DNA of 64,000 nt from Rarobacter faecitabidus (GCF_006716265.1 NZ_VFOS01000001.1:806001-870000); one strand, 5' to 3'; shown: positions 53,058-63,327, counted from the first letter of the stretch. Notes: generated from the letters alone by a model not told the origin. Program-made: numbers and translations.

Positions 53058-55661
53058 ATGGACGTCGTGGTCGGAGCTCGGTGGGACGCCGACGTGCTGC
53101 TCGCAGACGGGACGACCGCTCGGATTCGCCCGATCACACCGGCCGACGCGCCCGCGTTGCAGCGGTTCCATCGCGCCCAGTCTGAGCAATCGACGCTGTT
53201 CCGCTTCTTCGCGCCGCGTCCGAATCTGTCGGCGCAAGACCTCACACACCTGACGACGGTGGACTACGACACGCGAGTGGCGCTCGTGGTCCTAGGCGGC
53301 GGGACCGCCCCATCATCGCCCGCAGGTACGGGCGTAATCGACCCGGCGATCATCGGTGTGGGGCGATTCGACAGGTACGAAGACGGCAATGCTGAGATCG
53401 CCTTCAACGTCGCGGATTCGCAGCAGGGCAGGGGAGTGGGTTCGATCCTGCTGGAGCATCTCGCCGCCATCGGACGCGAGCTCGGCGTGGTCCGCTTCAC
53501 CGCGGAGGTATTGCCGGGCAATGGGCGCATGCTGTCCGTCTTCGACGCGGCCGGGTACCGCGTGTCGAAGAAGGCCGACGACGGGGTCGTTCTCGTGGAG
53601 ATCGAACTCGACCCGACGCTTCACTCCGCCACGGTCATGGCTGACCGGGAGTGGCGCGCAGACGTCGCTTCACTCGAACGTTTCCAGGGCGCACGCCGCA
53701 TCGCCGTGGTCGGTGATGCCAGCCGCACCTCGGCCAGGATCCTTGAGCCACTCCGGCGCAATGTCGCGCGTTCCGTGGGCGAATTCATCTTCGTCACGCT
53801 CCCGGACGAGTCCTGTGCCGCTGATCCCACCGTCATACCGGCAGTCCCAGTGCCATCGGCAGCGCACGGCGTCGCCCTCGACGATGCCGCGGGCGCCGAC
53901 CTGGTGCTCGTCGCCAGCGAACCGCAGTCGTGGCCGGTCATCATCGACGCGCTGGGCGCCGCTGGCCTCGCGGGCGCCGTGCTGTATCAATCCGCGGATC
54001 CGGATCGCCCAGAGCTCGTCGCCGCCGCACTTCAGTCGGCGCGGCGCTACGGCGTCCGAGTTCTCGGTCCGGGCTCGGCGGGTTTCCGCGTCACGCGAGC
54101 CGACGGAACGCTCGACGTCACCACCATCGACCTCTGGCCCAGCCCGGAGGGGGTGAGCTCGGACGCATCTGGTGTCGCCGTCTTCTGCCACTCCGCGGGC
54201 ATCGCGGCCACTCTGGCGTTCCAGATGCGACTGCGCGGTATCCGAGTGGCGAACTTCTACAGCGCGGGGCAGCGCGCCGATATTTCCGGAAGCGATTTCC
54301 TGCAACTGTCGGCAGGCGACCCGCGAAGTTCCGTCGTGGCGATGCACCTGGAATCGCTCGGCAATGCGCGCAAGCTCGCCCGAGCGATTCGCCGCGTCGC
54401 GGCGTCGCAGCCCTTGATCGTCTCGGCCAGCGCGACGGCCGGACTCTTGCCCGTCCCCGGCCACAAGGTGCGTACCTCAGCCCACGGCTCACGCACGTTG
54501 GACTACCTCCTCGGACAGAGCGGGGCGATCCGCGCCGCGGACGTGGTCAACCTGGCAGATTTGACGGCGCTCGCTCTCGCCGGGCTACGACCGACGACCG
54601 ACGCGGTAGTGGTCGAGAGCGAGGACGAGGTGCAGGCGGCGCTCGCGGCCGCCGAATTCGCCGCGCAGGGCTTTATCGTCGAGGCGGTGCATGGGAGCAC
54701 GTCCTTGGACGCTCAGGCCGCCGGGGTCATCGTCAGGGTTATCGATCCGGCGGGCGTCGGTGGAGTCACCAGTCGCGTTGGTGGTCGCCTCGCGATCTCC
54801 GCTCTGGACAATCTGGCCGCGCCGACGCCCGCCTTCGCCAGCGCGCGGCGCGCCGCGCGTTGCCTCAACGCCCTGCGCGCCTATTCACGGTGGCTCGAGC
54901 GAGATCCGGGAGCGCTCGTCCGCATCCCCGCCGACCGATCCCGCGCGCGGACGTTACTGAGGAATCGCCAACCCGGCGCGCTGAGCCGAGATGCCGCGGC
55001 GGACCTCCTCGCCTGCTACGGCATTGACCTGTGGCCGGTCGCGCTGGTCGAGGACAAGGAGGCCGCCGTCGACGCGGCGCGGGAACTGGGCTTCCCGATC
55101 GCGCTGACGAGTTCGGCGCCCTCACTCAGGCACCGATCCGACTTGGGTGCGGTGCGCCTCGGGATATCCTCCGAAGCCGAACTGGGGTCGGCCTTCGACC
55201 ACATGCGTGCCGAGCTCGCCCGCCTCGACCCGGCCCGCGAGCCGTTGCGAGTGCAGCGAATGGCCCCGACCGGAATGGCCTGCGTCATCCGTTCTCGTGA
55301 GGACGGCGTGTATGGACCGGTCGTTTCGTGTGGCGTGGCCGGGGACGCGGTCGACCTCCTCGGCGACCTTGCCGAGATCGTGATCCCCGCGACCGAGGCC
55401 GACATCGAGAACTCGCTTTCCTCGCTACGCGCAGCCCGCAGATTCTTTGATCCGGAACTCCCGCGCGTGGACATAGCAGGCGTCGTGTCGCTGCTGGCCC
55501 GGGTGGGTGAGCTCGCCGACGACAACCCCGAGGTCGCGCGTCTCGAACTGCGCCCCGTAGTCGTATCCCCGAGCAGGGTTGCCGTGCTCGACGCACGCAT
55601 CGAATTGGGGAGATCGGCCCGAACCGACGATGCGCGTCGGCATCTAGCACGCTGGGGATAG
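53058..55661 (+). CDS. GNAT acetyltransferase fused to ADP-forming acyl-CoA ligase-like protein
   Basis: 867 residues. The N-terminal GNAT domain (about 1-180) has the acetyl-CoA loop [18 protein letters not shown] CoA-binding domain ([18 protein letters not shown], near 210), succinyl-CoA-synthetase-like parts ([20 protein letters not shown]) and an ATP-grasp domain ([20 protein letters not shown]) follow. Such fusions are protein-lysine acetyltransferases of the Pat type, or their relatives. In the ATP-grasp part the stretch [19 protein letters not shown] has Thr where family members usually keep a Lys, so ligase activity may be lost. ATG 53058 follows TAGGCT by seven bases. Confidence 0.88.
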   Translation: MDVVVGARWDADVLLADGTTARIRPITPADAPALQRFHRAQSEQSTLFRFFAPRPNLSAQDLTHLTTVDYDTRVALVVLGGGTAPSSPAGTGVIDPAIIGVGRFDRYEDGNAEIAFNVADSQQGRGVGSILLEHLAAIGRELGVVRFTAEVLPGNGRMLSVFDAAGYRVSKKADDGVVLVEIELDPTLHSATVMADREWRADVASLERFQGARRIAVVGDASRTSARILEPLRRNVARSVGEFIFVTLPDESCAADPTVIPAVPVPSAAHGVALDDAAGADLVLVASEPQSWPVIIDALGAAGLAGAVLYQSADPDRPELVAAALQSARRYGVRVLGPGSAGFRVTRADGTLDVTTIDLWPSPEGVSSDASGVAVFCHSAGIAATLAFQMRLRGIRVANFYSAGQRADISGSDFLQLSAGDPRSSVVAMHLESLGNARKLARAIRRVAASQPLIVSASATAGLLPVPGHKVRTSAHGSRTLDYLLGQSGAIRAADVVNLADLTALALAGLRPTTDAVVVESEDEVQAALAAAEFAAQGFIVEAVHGSTSLDAQAAGVIVRVIDPAGVGGVTSRVGGRLAISALDNLAAPTPAFASARRAARCLNALRAYSRWLERDPGALVRIPADRSRARTLLRNRQPGALSRDAAADLLACYGIDLWPVALVEDKEAAVDAARELGFPIALTSSAPSLRHRSDLGAVRLGISSEAELGSAFDHMRAELARLDPAREPLRVQRMAPTGMACVIRSREDGVYGPVVSCGVAGDAVDLLGDLAEIVIPATEADIENSLSSLRAARRFFDPELPRVDIAGVVSLLARVGELADDNPEVARLELRPVVVSPSRVAVLDARIELGRSARTDDARRHLARWG

Positions 55662-55746
55662 TCGGAGGTCTTGCCGATGGGCAGAAATACACCCGCTGCC
55701 GGGCTCGCGCGCGAGCGCAGCGGCCCGGTCAGCGTAGGATGCCACT

Positions 55747-56340
55747 ATGGGTTTTAGTTCCGGCCGGGATTCGCTCGGACATGACATCGAGCAGTCCGGT
55801 TACTATCCGGCTCTCGTATTCGGCGTATTGGACGTCGCAATCGCCGGTGAGGACGTTAGCGCCCACCTCGTGCATGTCGAAACGACGTTCGTGCTGGGGC
55901 ACGTGCAGCGCCACGTCACCGTTCTGGTCCTGACGCCCACGCGCTTCCTGATCGCGCACGTGGATGACCGCCCTGCGGACGAGCGGAATCCCCAGGCATC
56001 GGCGACCGCCTCCACGGAAACAGTGGCTATCGACAACATCAAGACGGTTGCAATGACCTACGGCGTGTCGAATCCCGCCAGCCATCGCAGCGGCGCGCTG
56101 CCCGATGATGTGACCTTGGCTATCGCATGGGGCGCGGTATCCCGCGTTGACCTCGGGCCGGCAGACTGCGGAGACCAGAACTGCACCGCCGAGCATGGCA
56201 CCACGGGCACGATCACCCCGGACGACGTCGTCGTCCGGGTGTCGACGCAGGCCGAGGGCGAGGCCGCTGTACTGCGCGCCATCGAGTTCTCGCGCACGCT
56301 CTCCGCCGCGACGGCGGGCATTGTGCCGCAGCACATCTAG
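55747..56340 (+). CDS. DUF5998 family protein
   Basis: 197 residues, no membrane segments. Pattern DIEQSGYYPALVFGVLDVAI, EDVSAHLVHVETTFVLGHVQ and HVTVLVLTPTRFLIAHVDD is that of DUF5998, a conserved actinobacterial protein always close to the phosphatase gene that follows. The fold looks like mixed beta and alpha; function is unknown. ATG 55747 follows TAGGAT by six bases. Its stop shares one base with the next start. An imperfect GCTGCCGGGC...GCCCGGTCAGC hairpin lies just upstream (about 55695-55735). Confidence 0.87.
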   Translation: MGFSSGRDSLGHDIEQSGYYPALVFGVLDVAIAGEDVSAHLVHVETTFVLGHVQRHVTVLVLTPTRFLIAHVDDRPADERNPQASATASTETVAIDNIKTVAMTYGVSNPASHRSGALPDDVTLAIAWGAVSRVDLGPADCGDQNCTAEHGTTGTITPDDVVVRVSTQAEGEAAVLRAIEFSRTLSAATAGIVPQHI

Positions 56341-57509
56341 TGGCGGTGACAACGGCTCGTGAGTTCGCTGCGCGCGCGGCCGAACTAGCCATGGTGTGGC
56401 CGGAGCCGGCGCTCGCTACGGTCCGAGCAGGGACGTCCTCGGTGGCTCCCGCCAGCGGGAAAGTGTCGGACGTGCTCACCCGCTACGTCGATGTGGAAAA
56501 CTTTCCCCGCACGTGCGTCGTGCTCGTTGATGGCCTCGGGCGGCTCAATCTCGATGAGCGAATCGGTCACGCGCCCACCCTGCGATCGGGAATAGCCGAC
56601 GGCGCGAGTCTGCTCGCGCCCTACCCATCGACCACTTCGGCATCAATAGCGTCGTTCGGCACTGGGTGCGCGCCCGCCAGCACGGGCATGCTCGGCTACA
56701 CCGTTCGCGACCCGGACAGCGGGGTGCTCGGGAACCTCGTCCAATGGACGGGCCTGCCCGATCCGCTGACCTGGCAGCCGCGGCCGACCGTCTTCGAGAC
56801 TCTCTCCGCGAGCGGGATCAGGGTGACGAGCGTCGGACCCGAGCGTTTCCGCGACTCGGGAATGACGCGTGCATCGCTTCGCGGCAGCACCTACCTTTCG
56901 GCTGAACACTGGTATGACCGTATCGATGCCGCCGCCGGTGCCCTGCGGCAGCCCGGGCTCGCTTATGTGTATTGGGGCGATCTCGATAAGGCGGGACACC
57001 ATCACGGCTGGCAGTCGGCGAAATGGTGCGACGAGTTGGAGAAAGTCGATGCGGGAATCCGCCGCCTCATCGCGGCTGTACCCCGTGGAACCCAGATTCT
57101 CGTGACGGCCGACCACGGAATGATCGACGTGGATCGATCCCACCGCTGGGACGCCGCGACAGATGCCATGCTTGCCGCGGACGTTGCGATGACCGCTGGA
57201 GAGCCGAGGGCGCTACACGTTCACGCCGCCCCGGGCGCCGACGGCCAGGCCATCGCCGATCGCTGGCGCGACGTGCTGGGGGACAACGCGCTCGTGCTCG
57301 GTCGAGATGAGGCGGTGGCGGCGGGGCTCTTCGGTGAGTTGGACGAGGCCATGCTGCCGCGAATCGGGGACGTGGTCGTCGCGATGGCCGGGCGGGCGAC
57401 GGTCGTTGATTCCCGCACGCAATCACCCGCCTCGATGGAGATGATCGGCGTACACGGTTCCCTCACGGAGTTCGAGATGATGGTTCCGCTCCTGCGCTGG
57501 GAGGGCTGA
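56340..57509 (+). CDS. Alkaline phosphatase superfamily protein (nucleotide pyrophosphatase-like)
   Basis: 389 residues. Metal and nucleophile motifs of the superfamily: VVLVDGLGRLNLDERIG, YPSTTSASIASFGTGCAPAS with the Thr/Ser nucleophile region, YWGDLDKAGHHHGWQS (Asp and His ligands), VTADHGMIDVD, and VHGSLTEFEM (last His). It lies in the phosphodiesterase/nucleotide pyrophosphatase branch and is soluble. The start GTG 56340 overlaps the DUF5998 stop by one base, so both are translated together. Substrate unknown. Confidence 0.9.
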   Translation: MAVTTAREFAARAAELAMVWPEPALATVRAGTSSVAPASGKVSDVLTRYVDVENFPRTCVVLVDGLGRLNLDERIGHAPTLRSGIADGASLLAPYPSTTSASIASFGTGCAPASTGMLGYTVRDPDSGVLGNLVQWTGLPDPLTWQPRPTVFETLSASGIRVTSVGPERFRDSGMTRASLRGSTYLSAEHWYDRIDAAAGALRQPGLAYVYWGDLDKAGHHHGWQSAKWCDELEKVDAGIRRLIAAVPRGTQILVTADHGMIDVDRSHRWDAATDAMLAADVAMTAGEPRALHVHAAPGADGQAIADRWRDVLGDNALVLGRDEAVAAGLFGELDEAMLPRIGDVVVAMAGRATVVDSRTQSPASMEMIGVHGSLTEFEMMVPLLRWEG

Positions 57510-57548
57510 GCCGCTTCAGTCGGCAGGGCTCGGCTCGCGTCACGCGCC

Positions 57549-58337
57549 TCACTGCCACTTGAAGAGGCGATTCACGCCCCAGCCGATCGCGGCCGACCAG
57601 GCGAGCAGGATCACTACGGAAAAGGCGGGAACGGCTCCGTGCTGGAAGGCGCCGCGGAGGCCATCTCCCAGCGCGCCCGAGGGCAGCAGAAGCGCAATGT
57701 GCTTGAGCGGTCCCGGAAGATTCTCCGCTGGCGCGAGGACCCCGCCGCCTACGACGAGCCCGGCAAGGACGAGGTTCGCGACCGCTAGCACTGCTTCTGC
57801 TCGCAGCACTCCAGCCGTGAGCATAGCGAGCGCGGTGAACGAGATCGTGCCGAGCGCCACGATCCCGAGCGCGGCGGGAATGCCGCCGAGTTCCGGCCGC
57901 CACCCGAGCGCGACGGCGACGGGGACGATGATTGCGACCTGGACGATCTCAACTGCGATGACACCGCAGAACTTGCCGGCCAGCAACCCTGACTTGCCCA
58001 GCGGGGTCGTGGCCATGAGCCGAAGGACGCCGTTACGCCGATCGAATGCGGTGGCGATCGCCTGCGACGTGAAGGACGTCGTCATGATCGCTACCGCCAG
58101 AACGCCCGGCGCGATGACGTCGATCGTTGCGGCGCCCTGAGTGTCGATCTCGATGATCGATGTCTTGGCGAGCAGAACGAGAATCACGACGGGGAAGATG
58201 ATCGTCACCATGAGCTGCTCGCCGTTGCGCAGGATCATGCGTGCCTCGAAGGCTGACTGGGCAGCGGCCCTGCGGAGCCAGGCTCGACGCGCCGCCACTT
58301 TCTTGGGGTCCGTGAGGGTTTCGGCGGCAAGGCTCAT
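57549..58337 (-). CDS. ABC-2 type transporter permease
   Basis: 262 residues with six membrane segments (LMVTIIFPVVILVLLA first, then VLAVAIMTTSFTSQAIATAF, VEIVQVAIIVPVAVALGW, TISFTALAMLTAGV, VLAVANLVLAGLVVGGG, VVILLAWSAAIGWGV). It has the ABC2_membrane form and the conserved AFDRRNGVLRLMATTPLG loop. The ATG at 58337 overlaps the ATPase stop by four bases. The pair lies beside the SUF genes, a position common in actinobacteria; cargo is not known. Confidence 0.9.
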   Translation of the reverse strand: MSLAAETLTDPKKVAARRAWLRRAAAQSAFEARMILRNGEQLMVTIIFPVVILVLLAKTSIIEIDTQGAATIDVIAPGVLAVAIMTTSFTSQAIATAFDRRNGVLRLMATTPLGKSGLLAGKFCGVIAVEIVQVAIIVPVAVALGWRPELGGIPAALGIVALGTISFTALAMLTAGVLRAEAVLAVANLVLAGLVVGGGVLAPAENLPGPLKHIALLLPSGALGDGLRGAFQHGAVPAFSVVILLAWSAAIGWGVNRLFKWQ

Positions 58338-59308
58338 CGCAGGTTCCTTCCGGTCAGGTCGAGGAATACGTCCTCCAGGCCGCGTCTGTTGACGCTGAGA
58401 TTGCCGAGTAGCGACTCTCGCCGCTCCAGCCATGCCGTGAGCGCGGTCAGTGTTGCCGGAGTGACGGGGCCGGTCGCTACGTAACACCCAGGCCGGGTTT
58501 CGCAGAGTTCCCAAGCATCTCCGGCGCCGTGAGCGCGGTCAGCATTGCCGAGGGTCACATCGAGTCCGGTGAGGTCGAGGCCAGGCGTGGTTTCCCACCT
58601 GATCGTCGAGTGCCCGGCGCCGGGGCCGGGACTGCCGGTGAGTTCCGCGACCGACCCGGACGCGATCACCCGCCCGTGATCCACGATGACGACGTGATCA
58701 GCGAGGGAAGCCGCCTCGTCCATGAGGTGCGTGGTCAGGACGAACGAAACCGACTCGTCGCGCAGTTCCCGAATCAGCGACCACACCGCTTGGCGCGACT
58801 GGGGATCGAGGCCGGCGGAGGGCTCGTCCAAGAACACCAACTGTGGGCTGCCCACGAGAGCGGCCGCGAGCGCGAGCCGTTGGCGCTGCCCGCCCGACAG
58901 GCGACGCACCGATGTCGTGGCGAAGGAGTGGATGCCGAGGCGATCCGCGAGATCGCCGACGGGACGCGGATTCGGGTACATGGCCGCGACGTGTCGAAGG
59001 AGTTCGAGCGACTTCACGCCCGTGGGCAGGCCGCCGTCCTGCAGCATGACACCGACGTGGTAGCGCAAGGACGGGTCCGACGGTAGGTGTCCCAACACCC
59101 GGATGTCACCGCTGTCCGGTTGCCGGAGATTCTCGGCGCACTCGATCGTCGTCGTCTTCCCCGCGCCGTTCGGTCCCAGGACTGCCGTCAATTCACCGCG
59201 CTCAGCTCGGAAGGTCATGCCGGCAAGAACTGCCTTGCCGCCGTAGGACTTGCGAAGCGACACGATGTCGAGGGCAGGAGCGGCTTGCGGCGGCGCGGGC
59301 TGGGGCAC
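58334..59308 (-). CDS. ABC transporter ATP-binding protein (ABC-2 exporter)
   Basis: 324 residues. Walker A LGPNGAGKTTTIE (near 45), Q-loop VGVMLQDGGLPTG, signature VRRLSGGQRQRLALAAALV, Walker B LVFLDEPSAGLDPQSR and the switch His TTHLMDE. The last 100 residues form an extra domain typical of drug-exporter ATPases and end in NRRGLEDVFLDLTGR. It powers the permease encoded next. GTG 59308 follows TAGACT by six bases. The 247-bp gap to sufR holds promoters in both directions. Confidence 0.92.
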   Translation of the reverse strand: MPQPAPPQAAPALDIVSLRKSYGGKAVLAGMTFRAERGELTAVLGPNGAGKTTTIECAENLRQPDSGDIRVLGHLPSDPSLRYHVGVMLQDGGLPTGVKSLELLRHVAAMYPNPRPVGDLADRLGIHSFATTSVRRLSGGQRQRLALAAALVGSPQLVFLDEPSAGLDPQSRQAVWSLIRELRDESVSFVLTTHLMDEAASLADHVVIVDHGRVIASGSVAELTGSPGPGAGHSTIRWETTPGLDLTGLDVTLGNADRAHGAGDAWELCETRPGCYVATGPVTPATLTALTAWLERRESLLGNLSVNRRGLEDVFLDLTGRNLR

Positions 59309-59370
59309 GCGAGAAGTCTACCTAGACGGCGGAGTGTCGGAGTGTCGGCGCCGGAAGTGCGCCCTGAGCG

Positions 59371-59384
59371 GTGAGTCTGCTCAC
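59371..59384. promoter_or_regulatory. Inverted repeat in the sufR upstream region
   Basis: GTGAG-TCTG-CTCAC is a perfect 5-bp dyad, 9 bases before the iron-box-like site. It might be a SufR operator or half of a larger control region. Confidence 0.4.
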
Positions 59385-59392
59385 AAACAACC

Positions 59393-59411
59393 TCAGGTGA
59401 GGCAAACCTTG
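59393..59411. promoter_or_regulatory. IdeR/DtxR-like iron box before the SUF operon
   Basis: TCAGGTGAGGCAAACCTTG agrees with the DtxR/IdeR consensus TTAGGTTAGGCTAACCTAA at 14 of 19 places, with the inner symmetric core AGGT...ACCT kept. It lies about 145 bases before sufR and 85 bases before the divergent ABC ATPase gene. It would link cluster assembly, or the exporter, to iron status. Confidence 0.55.
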
Positions 59412-59555
59412 CTTGCAAAGCATGAATTAGTGAACAACGATGTTGTCTATATGAACGCGCGTACAGTTGCGCGTTTCGCGGGGATCGTTGACGAGAAAAT
59501 GCCGAAGCGAGCCGCCAAGCCGGATCAGGAATAAGTCACGAGATGAGGGGGAGTG

Positions 59556-60236
59556 ATGACCGAAAACGATCTGGTCGAATCCGATGCCTCAACGCACGCG
59601 CGCGTGCTGGAACTCGTCATCGCGGGCGGCCCCGTGACGGTTGCCGCACTAGCCTCGGAACTCGGGCTGACCACAGCGGCGATTCGCCGCCATATTGCAT
59701 CCCTCGAGGCGTCCGGCCGGGTCCAAGCGCGCGACCTGCTACCCAAATCACGCAAACGGGGCCGGCCCGCCCGGCACTACGTCGCCACCAAGCAGGGTCA
59801 GGCCGAACTGCCCGATGCCTATCCGGATCTCGCCGCGCAGGCGCTGCACTTCCTCGCGCACACCGCGGGAAGCGCGGCGGTCGAGGAGTTCGCAAGAACC
59901 CGCCTTGCCGAATTCGAGGAACGGTACGTCTCTCGGATCACCGCCGCCGATGTGGCCGGGCGCGCCGAGCAACTAGCAAATCTCCTGACGCAGGACGGCT
60001 ACGTCGCCTCTGTTCGCTCCGTTCCCGGCTCGACCACGCTCCAACTCTGCCAGGGGCATTGCCCCATGCAGTCGATCGCCTCGGAGTTCCCACAGTTCTG
60101 CGAAGCCGAGGCGCACGCGATCTCGAGGCTGCTCGGCTCACATACGCAGCGGCTCGTGACCCTCGCTAATGGCGGTCACGTGTGCACCACGACAGTTCCG
60201 CTAGGCATGCCAGCGCCCGCGACGCCCCAGACTTAG
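59556..60236 (+). CDS. sufR: SufR-type iron-sulfur-sensing transcriptional repressor
   Basis: 226 residues. An N-terminal winged helix (VLELVIAGGPVTVAALASEL, GLTTAAIRRHIASLEASGRV) is followed by RGRPARHYVATKQGQAELPD-type wing residues. The C-terminal half carries the cluster ligands in LCQGHCPMQSIA, EFPQFCEAEAHA and GGHVCTTT. Known SufR proteins bind an iron-sulfur cluster and repress suf when clusters suffice. It is the first gene of the operon. GTG 59553 directly precedes ATG 59556; either may be used (GGGGGAG just upstream). Confidence 0.92.
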   Translation: MTENDLVESDASTHARVLELVIAGGPVTVAALASELGLTTAAIRRHIASLEASGRVQARDLLPKSRKRGRPARHYVATKQGQAELPDAYPDLAAQALHFLAHTAGSAAVEEFARTRLAEFEERYVSRITAADVAGRAEQLANLLTQDGYVASVRSVPGSTTLQLCQGHCPMQSIASEFPQFCEAEAHAISRLLGSHTQRLVTLANGGHVCTTTVPLGMPAPATPQT

Positions 60237-60287
60237 CTCCCTGCTTCTCCAAAAGCTTTTCACGCCCGCCCCCTAGGAAGGACCATC

Positions 60288-61730
60288 ATGACGGCTCCCA
60301 CTGACACCACCGAGATCGGACCCCGCTCGGACGATGAGATCATCGCGTCGATCGGCGCATACGGCTACGGCTGGCACGACTCCGACGTCGCGGGTCAGCA
60401 GGCCCGCCGAGGTCTGAACGAGGACGTGGTCCGCAACATCTCCGAACTCAAGAATGAGTCGGACTGGATGCTGAACACCCGCCTCAAGGCCCTCAAACTC
60501 TTCGACAAGAAGCCCATGCCGCACTGGGGCGCTGACCTGTCGGGCATCGACTTCGACAACATCAAGTACTTCGTGCGCTCGACCGAGGGCCAGGCCAAGA
60601 GCTGGGAGGACCTGCCGGAGGACATCAAGGCCACGTACGACCGCCTCGGCATCCCCGAGGCCGAGAAGCAGCGCCTCGTCGCCGGGGTCGCCGCGCAGTA
60701 CGAGTCCGAGGTCGTCTATCACCAGATCCGCGAGGACCTTGAGAGCCAGGGCGTTCTCTTCCTCGACACCGACACCGGCCTGCGCGAGCACCCGGAGATC
60801 TTCGAGCAGTACTTCGGCTCGGTCATCCCGTCGGGCGACAACAAGTTCGCCGCGCTGAACACCGCGGTGTGGTCCGGCGGCTCGTTCGTCTACGTCCCGC
60901 CGGGCGTGCACGTCGAGATCCCGCTCCAGGCGTACTTCCGCATCAACACCGAGAACATGGGGCAGTTCGAGCGCACACTGATCATTGCGGACGAGGGCTC
61001 CTCGGTTCACTACGTCGAGGGCTGCACGGCGCCGATCTACAAGTCCGACTCGCTGCACTCCGCCGTCGTCGAGATCATCGTGAAGAAGGACGCCAAGGTC
61101 CGCTACACGACGATCCAGAACTGGTCGAACAACGTGTACAACCTCGTCACCAAGCGCGCCACGGTCGCCGAGGGCGGCACCATGGAGTGGATCGACGGCA
61201 ACATCGGCTCCAAGGTGACCATGAAGTACCCGGCCGTTTACCTGATGGGCGCGCACGCCAAGGGCGAGACGCTCTCCATCGCGTTCGCCGGCGAGGGTCA
61301 GCACCAGGACACCGGCTCGAAGATGGTTCACCTCGCGCCGTACACGTCCTCCTCGATCATGTCGAAGTCGGTGTCCCGAGGCGGCGGACGCTCGTCGTAC
61401 CGAGGGCTCGTCCAGGTGAACGAGAACGCGCATCACTCCAAGTCCAACGTGCTGTGTGACGCGCTGCTGGTCGACACGATCTCCCGCTCCGACACCTACC
61501 CCTACGTCGACGTGCGCGTTGACGACGTGGAGATGGGTCACGAGGCGACCGTGTCGAAGGTGTCCGAGGACCAGTTGTTCTACCTGATGAGCCGCGGGCT
61601 GGAAGAGACCGAGGCCATGGCGATGATCGTGCGCGGATTCGTCGAGCCGATCGCCCGCGAACTACCGATGGAGTACGCGCTAGAGCTGAACCGCCTGATC
61701 GAACTTCAGATGGAGAACTCGGTCGGCTGA
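60288..61730 (+). CDS. sufB: Fe-S cluster assembly scaffold SufB
   Basis: 480 residues, full-length SufB. Motifs: [61 protein letters not shown] with a conserved Cys, [32 protein letters not shown] and a C-terminal [20 protein letters not shown]. It receives sulfur and iron as part of the SufBC2D complex. GAAGG lies before ATG 60288, 51 bases after sufR. Confidence 0.97.
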   Translation: MTAPTDTTEIGPRSDDEIIASIGAYGYGWHDSDVAGQQARRGLNEDVVRNISELKNESDWMLNTRLKALKLFDKKPMPHWGADLSGIDFDNIKYFVRSTEGQAKSWEDLPEDIKATYDRLGIPEAEKQRLVAGVAAQYESEVVYHQIREDLESQGVLFLDTDTGLREHPEIFEQYFGSVIPSGDNKFAALNTAVWSGGSFVYVPPGVHVEIPLQAYFRINTENMGQFERTLIIADEGSSVHYVEGCTAPIYKSDSLHSAVVEIIVKKDAKVRYTTIQNWSNNVYNLVTKRATVAEGGTMEWIDGNIGSKVTMKYPAVYLMGAHAKGETLSIAFAGEGQHQDTGSKMVHLAPYTSSSIMSKSVSRGGGRSSYRGLVQVNENAHHSKSNVLCDALLVDTISRSDTYPYVDVRVDDVEMGHEATVSKVSEDQLFYLMSRGLEETEAMAMIVRGFVEPIARELPMEYALELNRLIELQMENSVG

Positions 61731-61768
61731 TCCGGCCGCAGACGTTTCCCCTTACGAATCAACCGAAT

Positions 61769-62998
61769 GTGAGCAAAGAAGTGAGTCTTACCACTGATCA
61801 CTCGCGCGCCGAGGTCGACGGCGCGCACAGCCACGGCCCGCAAAGCGACGGCGCGGTCATTCCGCAGTCCGACCGCGCCGAGCGCGCGACGTCGTTCGAC
61901 GTGGCCGATTTCGCCGTGCCGAATGGCCGCGAGGAGGAATGGCGCTTCACGCCCATCAAGAAGCTCGCCCGCATCTTCGCGGCGGAGGGCTCGTCCGCGC
62001 ACCTGGGCTGGACCACTGAGCTGCCCGCCGGCGTCACCGTGGAGGAGATCTCGGCCGCGGAGGCGCGCGACAAGTCCGTATTCGCCCCCGGTGATCGCAC
62101 GTCGGCTGCCGCGACCTCGCTCAGCGAGGGCGCGATTCTCATCACCATTCCGGACGAGTTTTCCGCCGCGGATCCGGTGATCGTTGACCTGGCGGGGGCC
62201 GGCGAGGACGTGGTGTGGGGCCAGATCCTCGTTCAGGTGGGGGCGAACGCGCAAGCATCGGTTGTGCTCACGCATTCGGGCACGGCGACCTACAGCGCGT
62301 ACGTGTCGGTCGATGTCGCGGACGGCGCTAACCTCACGTTCGTGTCCGTTCAGGACTGGGATGCCACGGCGATTCACCTGGCGGAGAACGCTCTGCGCGT
62401 GGCGAAGGACGCAACCCTCAAGCACGTCGTCATGACGTTCGGCGGCGAGATCGTGCGCATCGGCGTGAACGCCCAGCTCGTCGGCGAGGGCGCGAACCTC
62501 GAACTGATCGGTGCCTACTTCACGGATGCCGGGCAGCATCAGGAACACCGCCTGTTCGTCGATCACGCGGTACCCCGCGCCCGCTCGCGGGCCACCTACA
62601 AGGGCGCGCTCCAGGGTGAGGGCGCCCACTCCGTGTGGGTCGGTGACGTACTGATCCGCGCGGTCGCCGAGGGCACCGACACCTACGAGTTGAACCGCAA
62701 CCTGCTGCTCACCGAGGGCGCGCGCGCCGACTCCGTGCCGAACCTCGAAATCGAGACCGGCGAGATCGAGGGTGCCGGGCACGCATCGGCGACCGGCCGG
62801 TTCGATGACGAGCAACTGTTCTACCTGCAGGCTCGCGGCATTCCCGAGGCCGAGGCCCGCCGCCTCGTCGTCCACGGATTCTTCGCCGAGCTCGTGCGCG
62901 AGATCGGCATCCCGTCCATCGAGGCGCGACTGCTCGAGTCGATCGAAGCGGAACTAGCCGTGGCCGTCGGAAAGAGTACGGGAGACGACCAGCAGTGA
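61769..62998 (+). CDS. sufD: Fe-S cluster assembly protein SufD
   Basis: 409 residues, homologous to SufB in its C-terminal half (LLLTEGARADSVPNLEIETG, VEGTDTYELNRN-like stretch, ARGIPEAEARRLVVHGFFAEL). The N-terminal FAVPNGREEEWRFTPIKKLAR marks SufD. The variable insert with Glu/His residues is present in the middle. It pairs with SufB on the scaffold. Start is GTG 61769 or GTG 61781, as no strong ribosome site separates them. It overlaps the Rieske gene by four bases (GTGA). Confidence 0.95.
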   Translation: MSKEVSLTTDHSRAEVDGAHSHGPQSDGAVIPQSDRAERATSFDVADFAVPNGREEEWRFTPIKKLARIFAAEGSSAHLGWTTELPAGVTVEEISAAEARDKSVFAPGDRTSAAATSLSEGAILITIPDEFSAADPVIVDLAGAGEDVVWGQILVQVGANAQASVVLTHSGTATYSAYVSVDVADGANLTFVSVQDWDATAIHLAENALRVAKDATLKHVVMTFGGEIVRIGVNAQLVGEGANLELIGAYFTDAGQHQEHRLFVDHAVPRARSRATYKGALQGEGAHSVWVGDVLIRAVAEGTDTYELNRNLLLTEGARADSVPNLEIETGEIEGAGHASATGRFDDEQLFYLQARGIPEAEARRLVVHGFFAELVREIGIPSIEARLLESIEAELAVAVGKSTGDDQQ

Positions 62999-63327
62999 CC
63001 GCTCAGTACGCCTGCGACGTCTCGGACCTCGGCCCCGAAGAGGTGAAGGCGATCGATTTGACCGCCGCTGACGGGTCCGTGGTCGAGGTCGCTGTTGTGC
63101 GCGACTCCGAGGGTGGCTGGCACGCGATCAACGACGTGTGCACGCACGGCGCGGTCAACCTCTCCGACGGGGAGGTCGAGGGCTGCCTCATCGAATGCTG
63201 GCTGCATGGCTCGACGTTCGATCTGAACAGCGGCGAGCCCACGACGCCCCCCGCGTCCAGCCCAGTGGACGTCTATCCCGTGACGATATCCGGCGAGCAG
63301 GTACTCGTCGACGTCGACGGCAACTAA
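62995..63327 (+). CDS. Rieske [2Fe-2S] ferredoxin of the SUF operon
   Basis: 110 residues. Cluster ligands appear as VCTHGAVNLS (Cys-x-His) and ECWLHGSTFDL (Cys-x2-His), 17 residues apart. It belongs to the NirD/BphA3-like small Rieske proteins found between sufD and sufC in actinobacteria. It may feed electrons into cluster assembly, though no assay is known to me for this location. GTG 62995 overlaps the sufD stop. Confidence 0.93.
   Translation: MTAQYACDVSDLGPEEVKAIDLTAADGSVVEVAVVRDSEGGWHAINDVCTHGAVNLSDGEVEGCLIECWLHGSTFDLNSGEPTTPPASSPVDVYPVTISGEQVLVDVDGN

Noticed and set aside
60273-61541. Open frame of 422 codons on the minus strand opposite sufB
   Set aside because: Antisense shadow of a well-conserved gene, with no family features or ribosome site.
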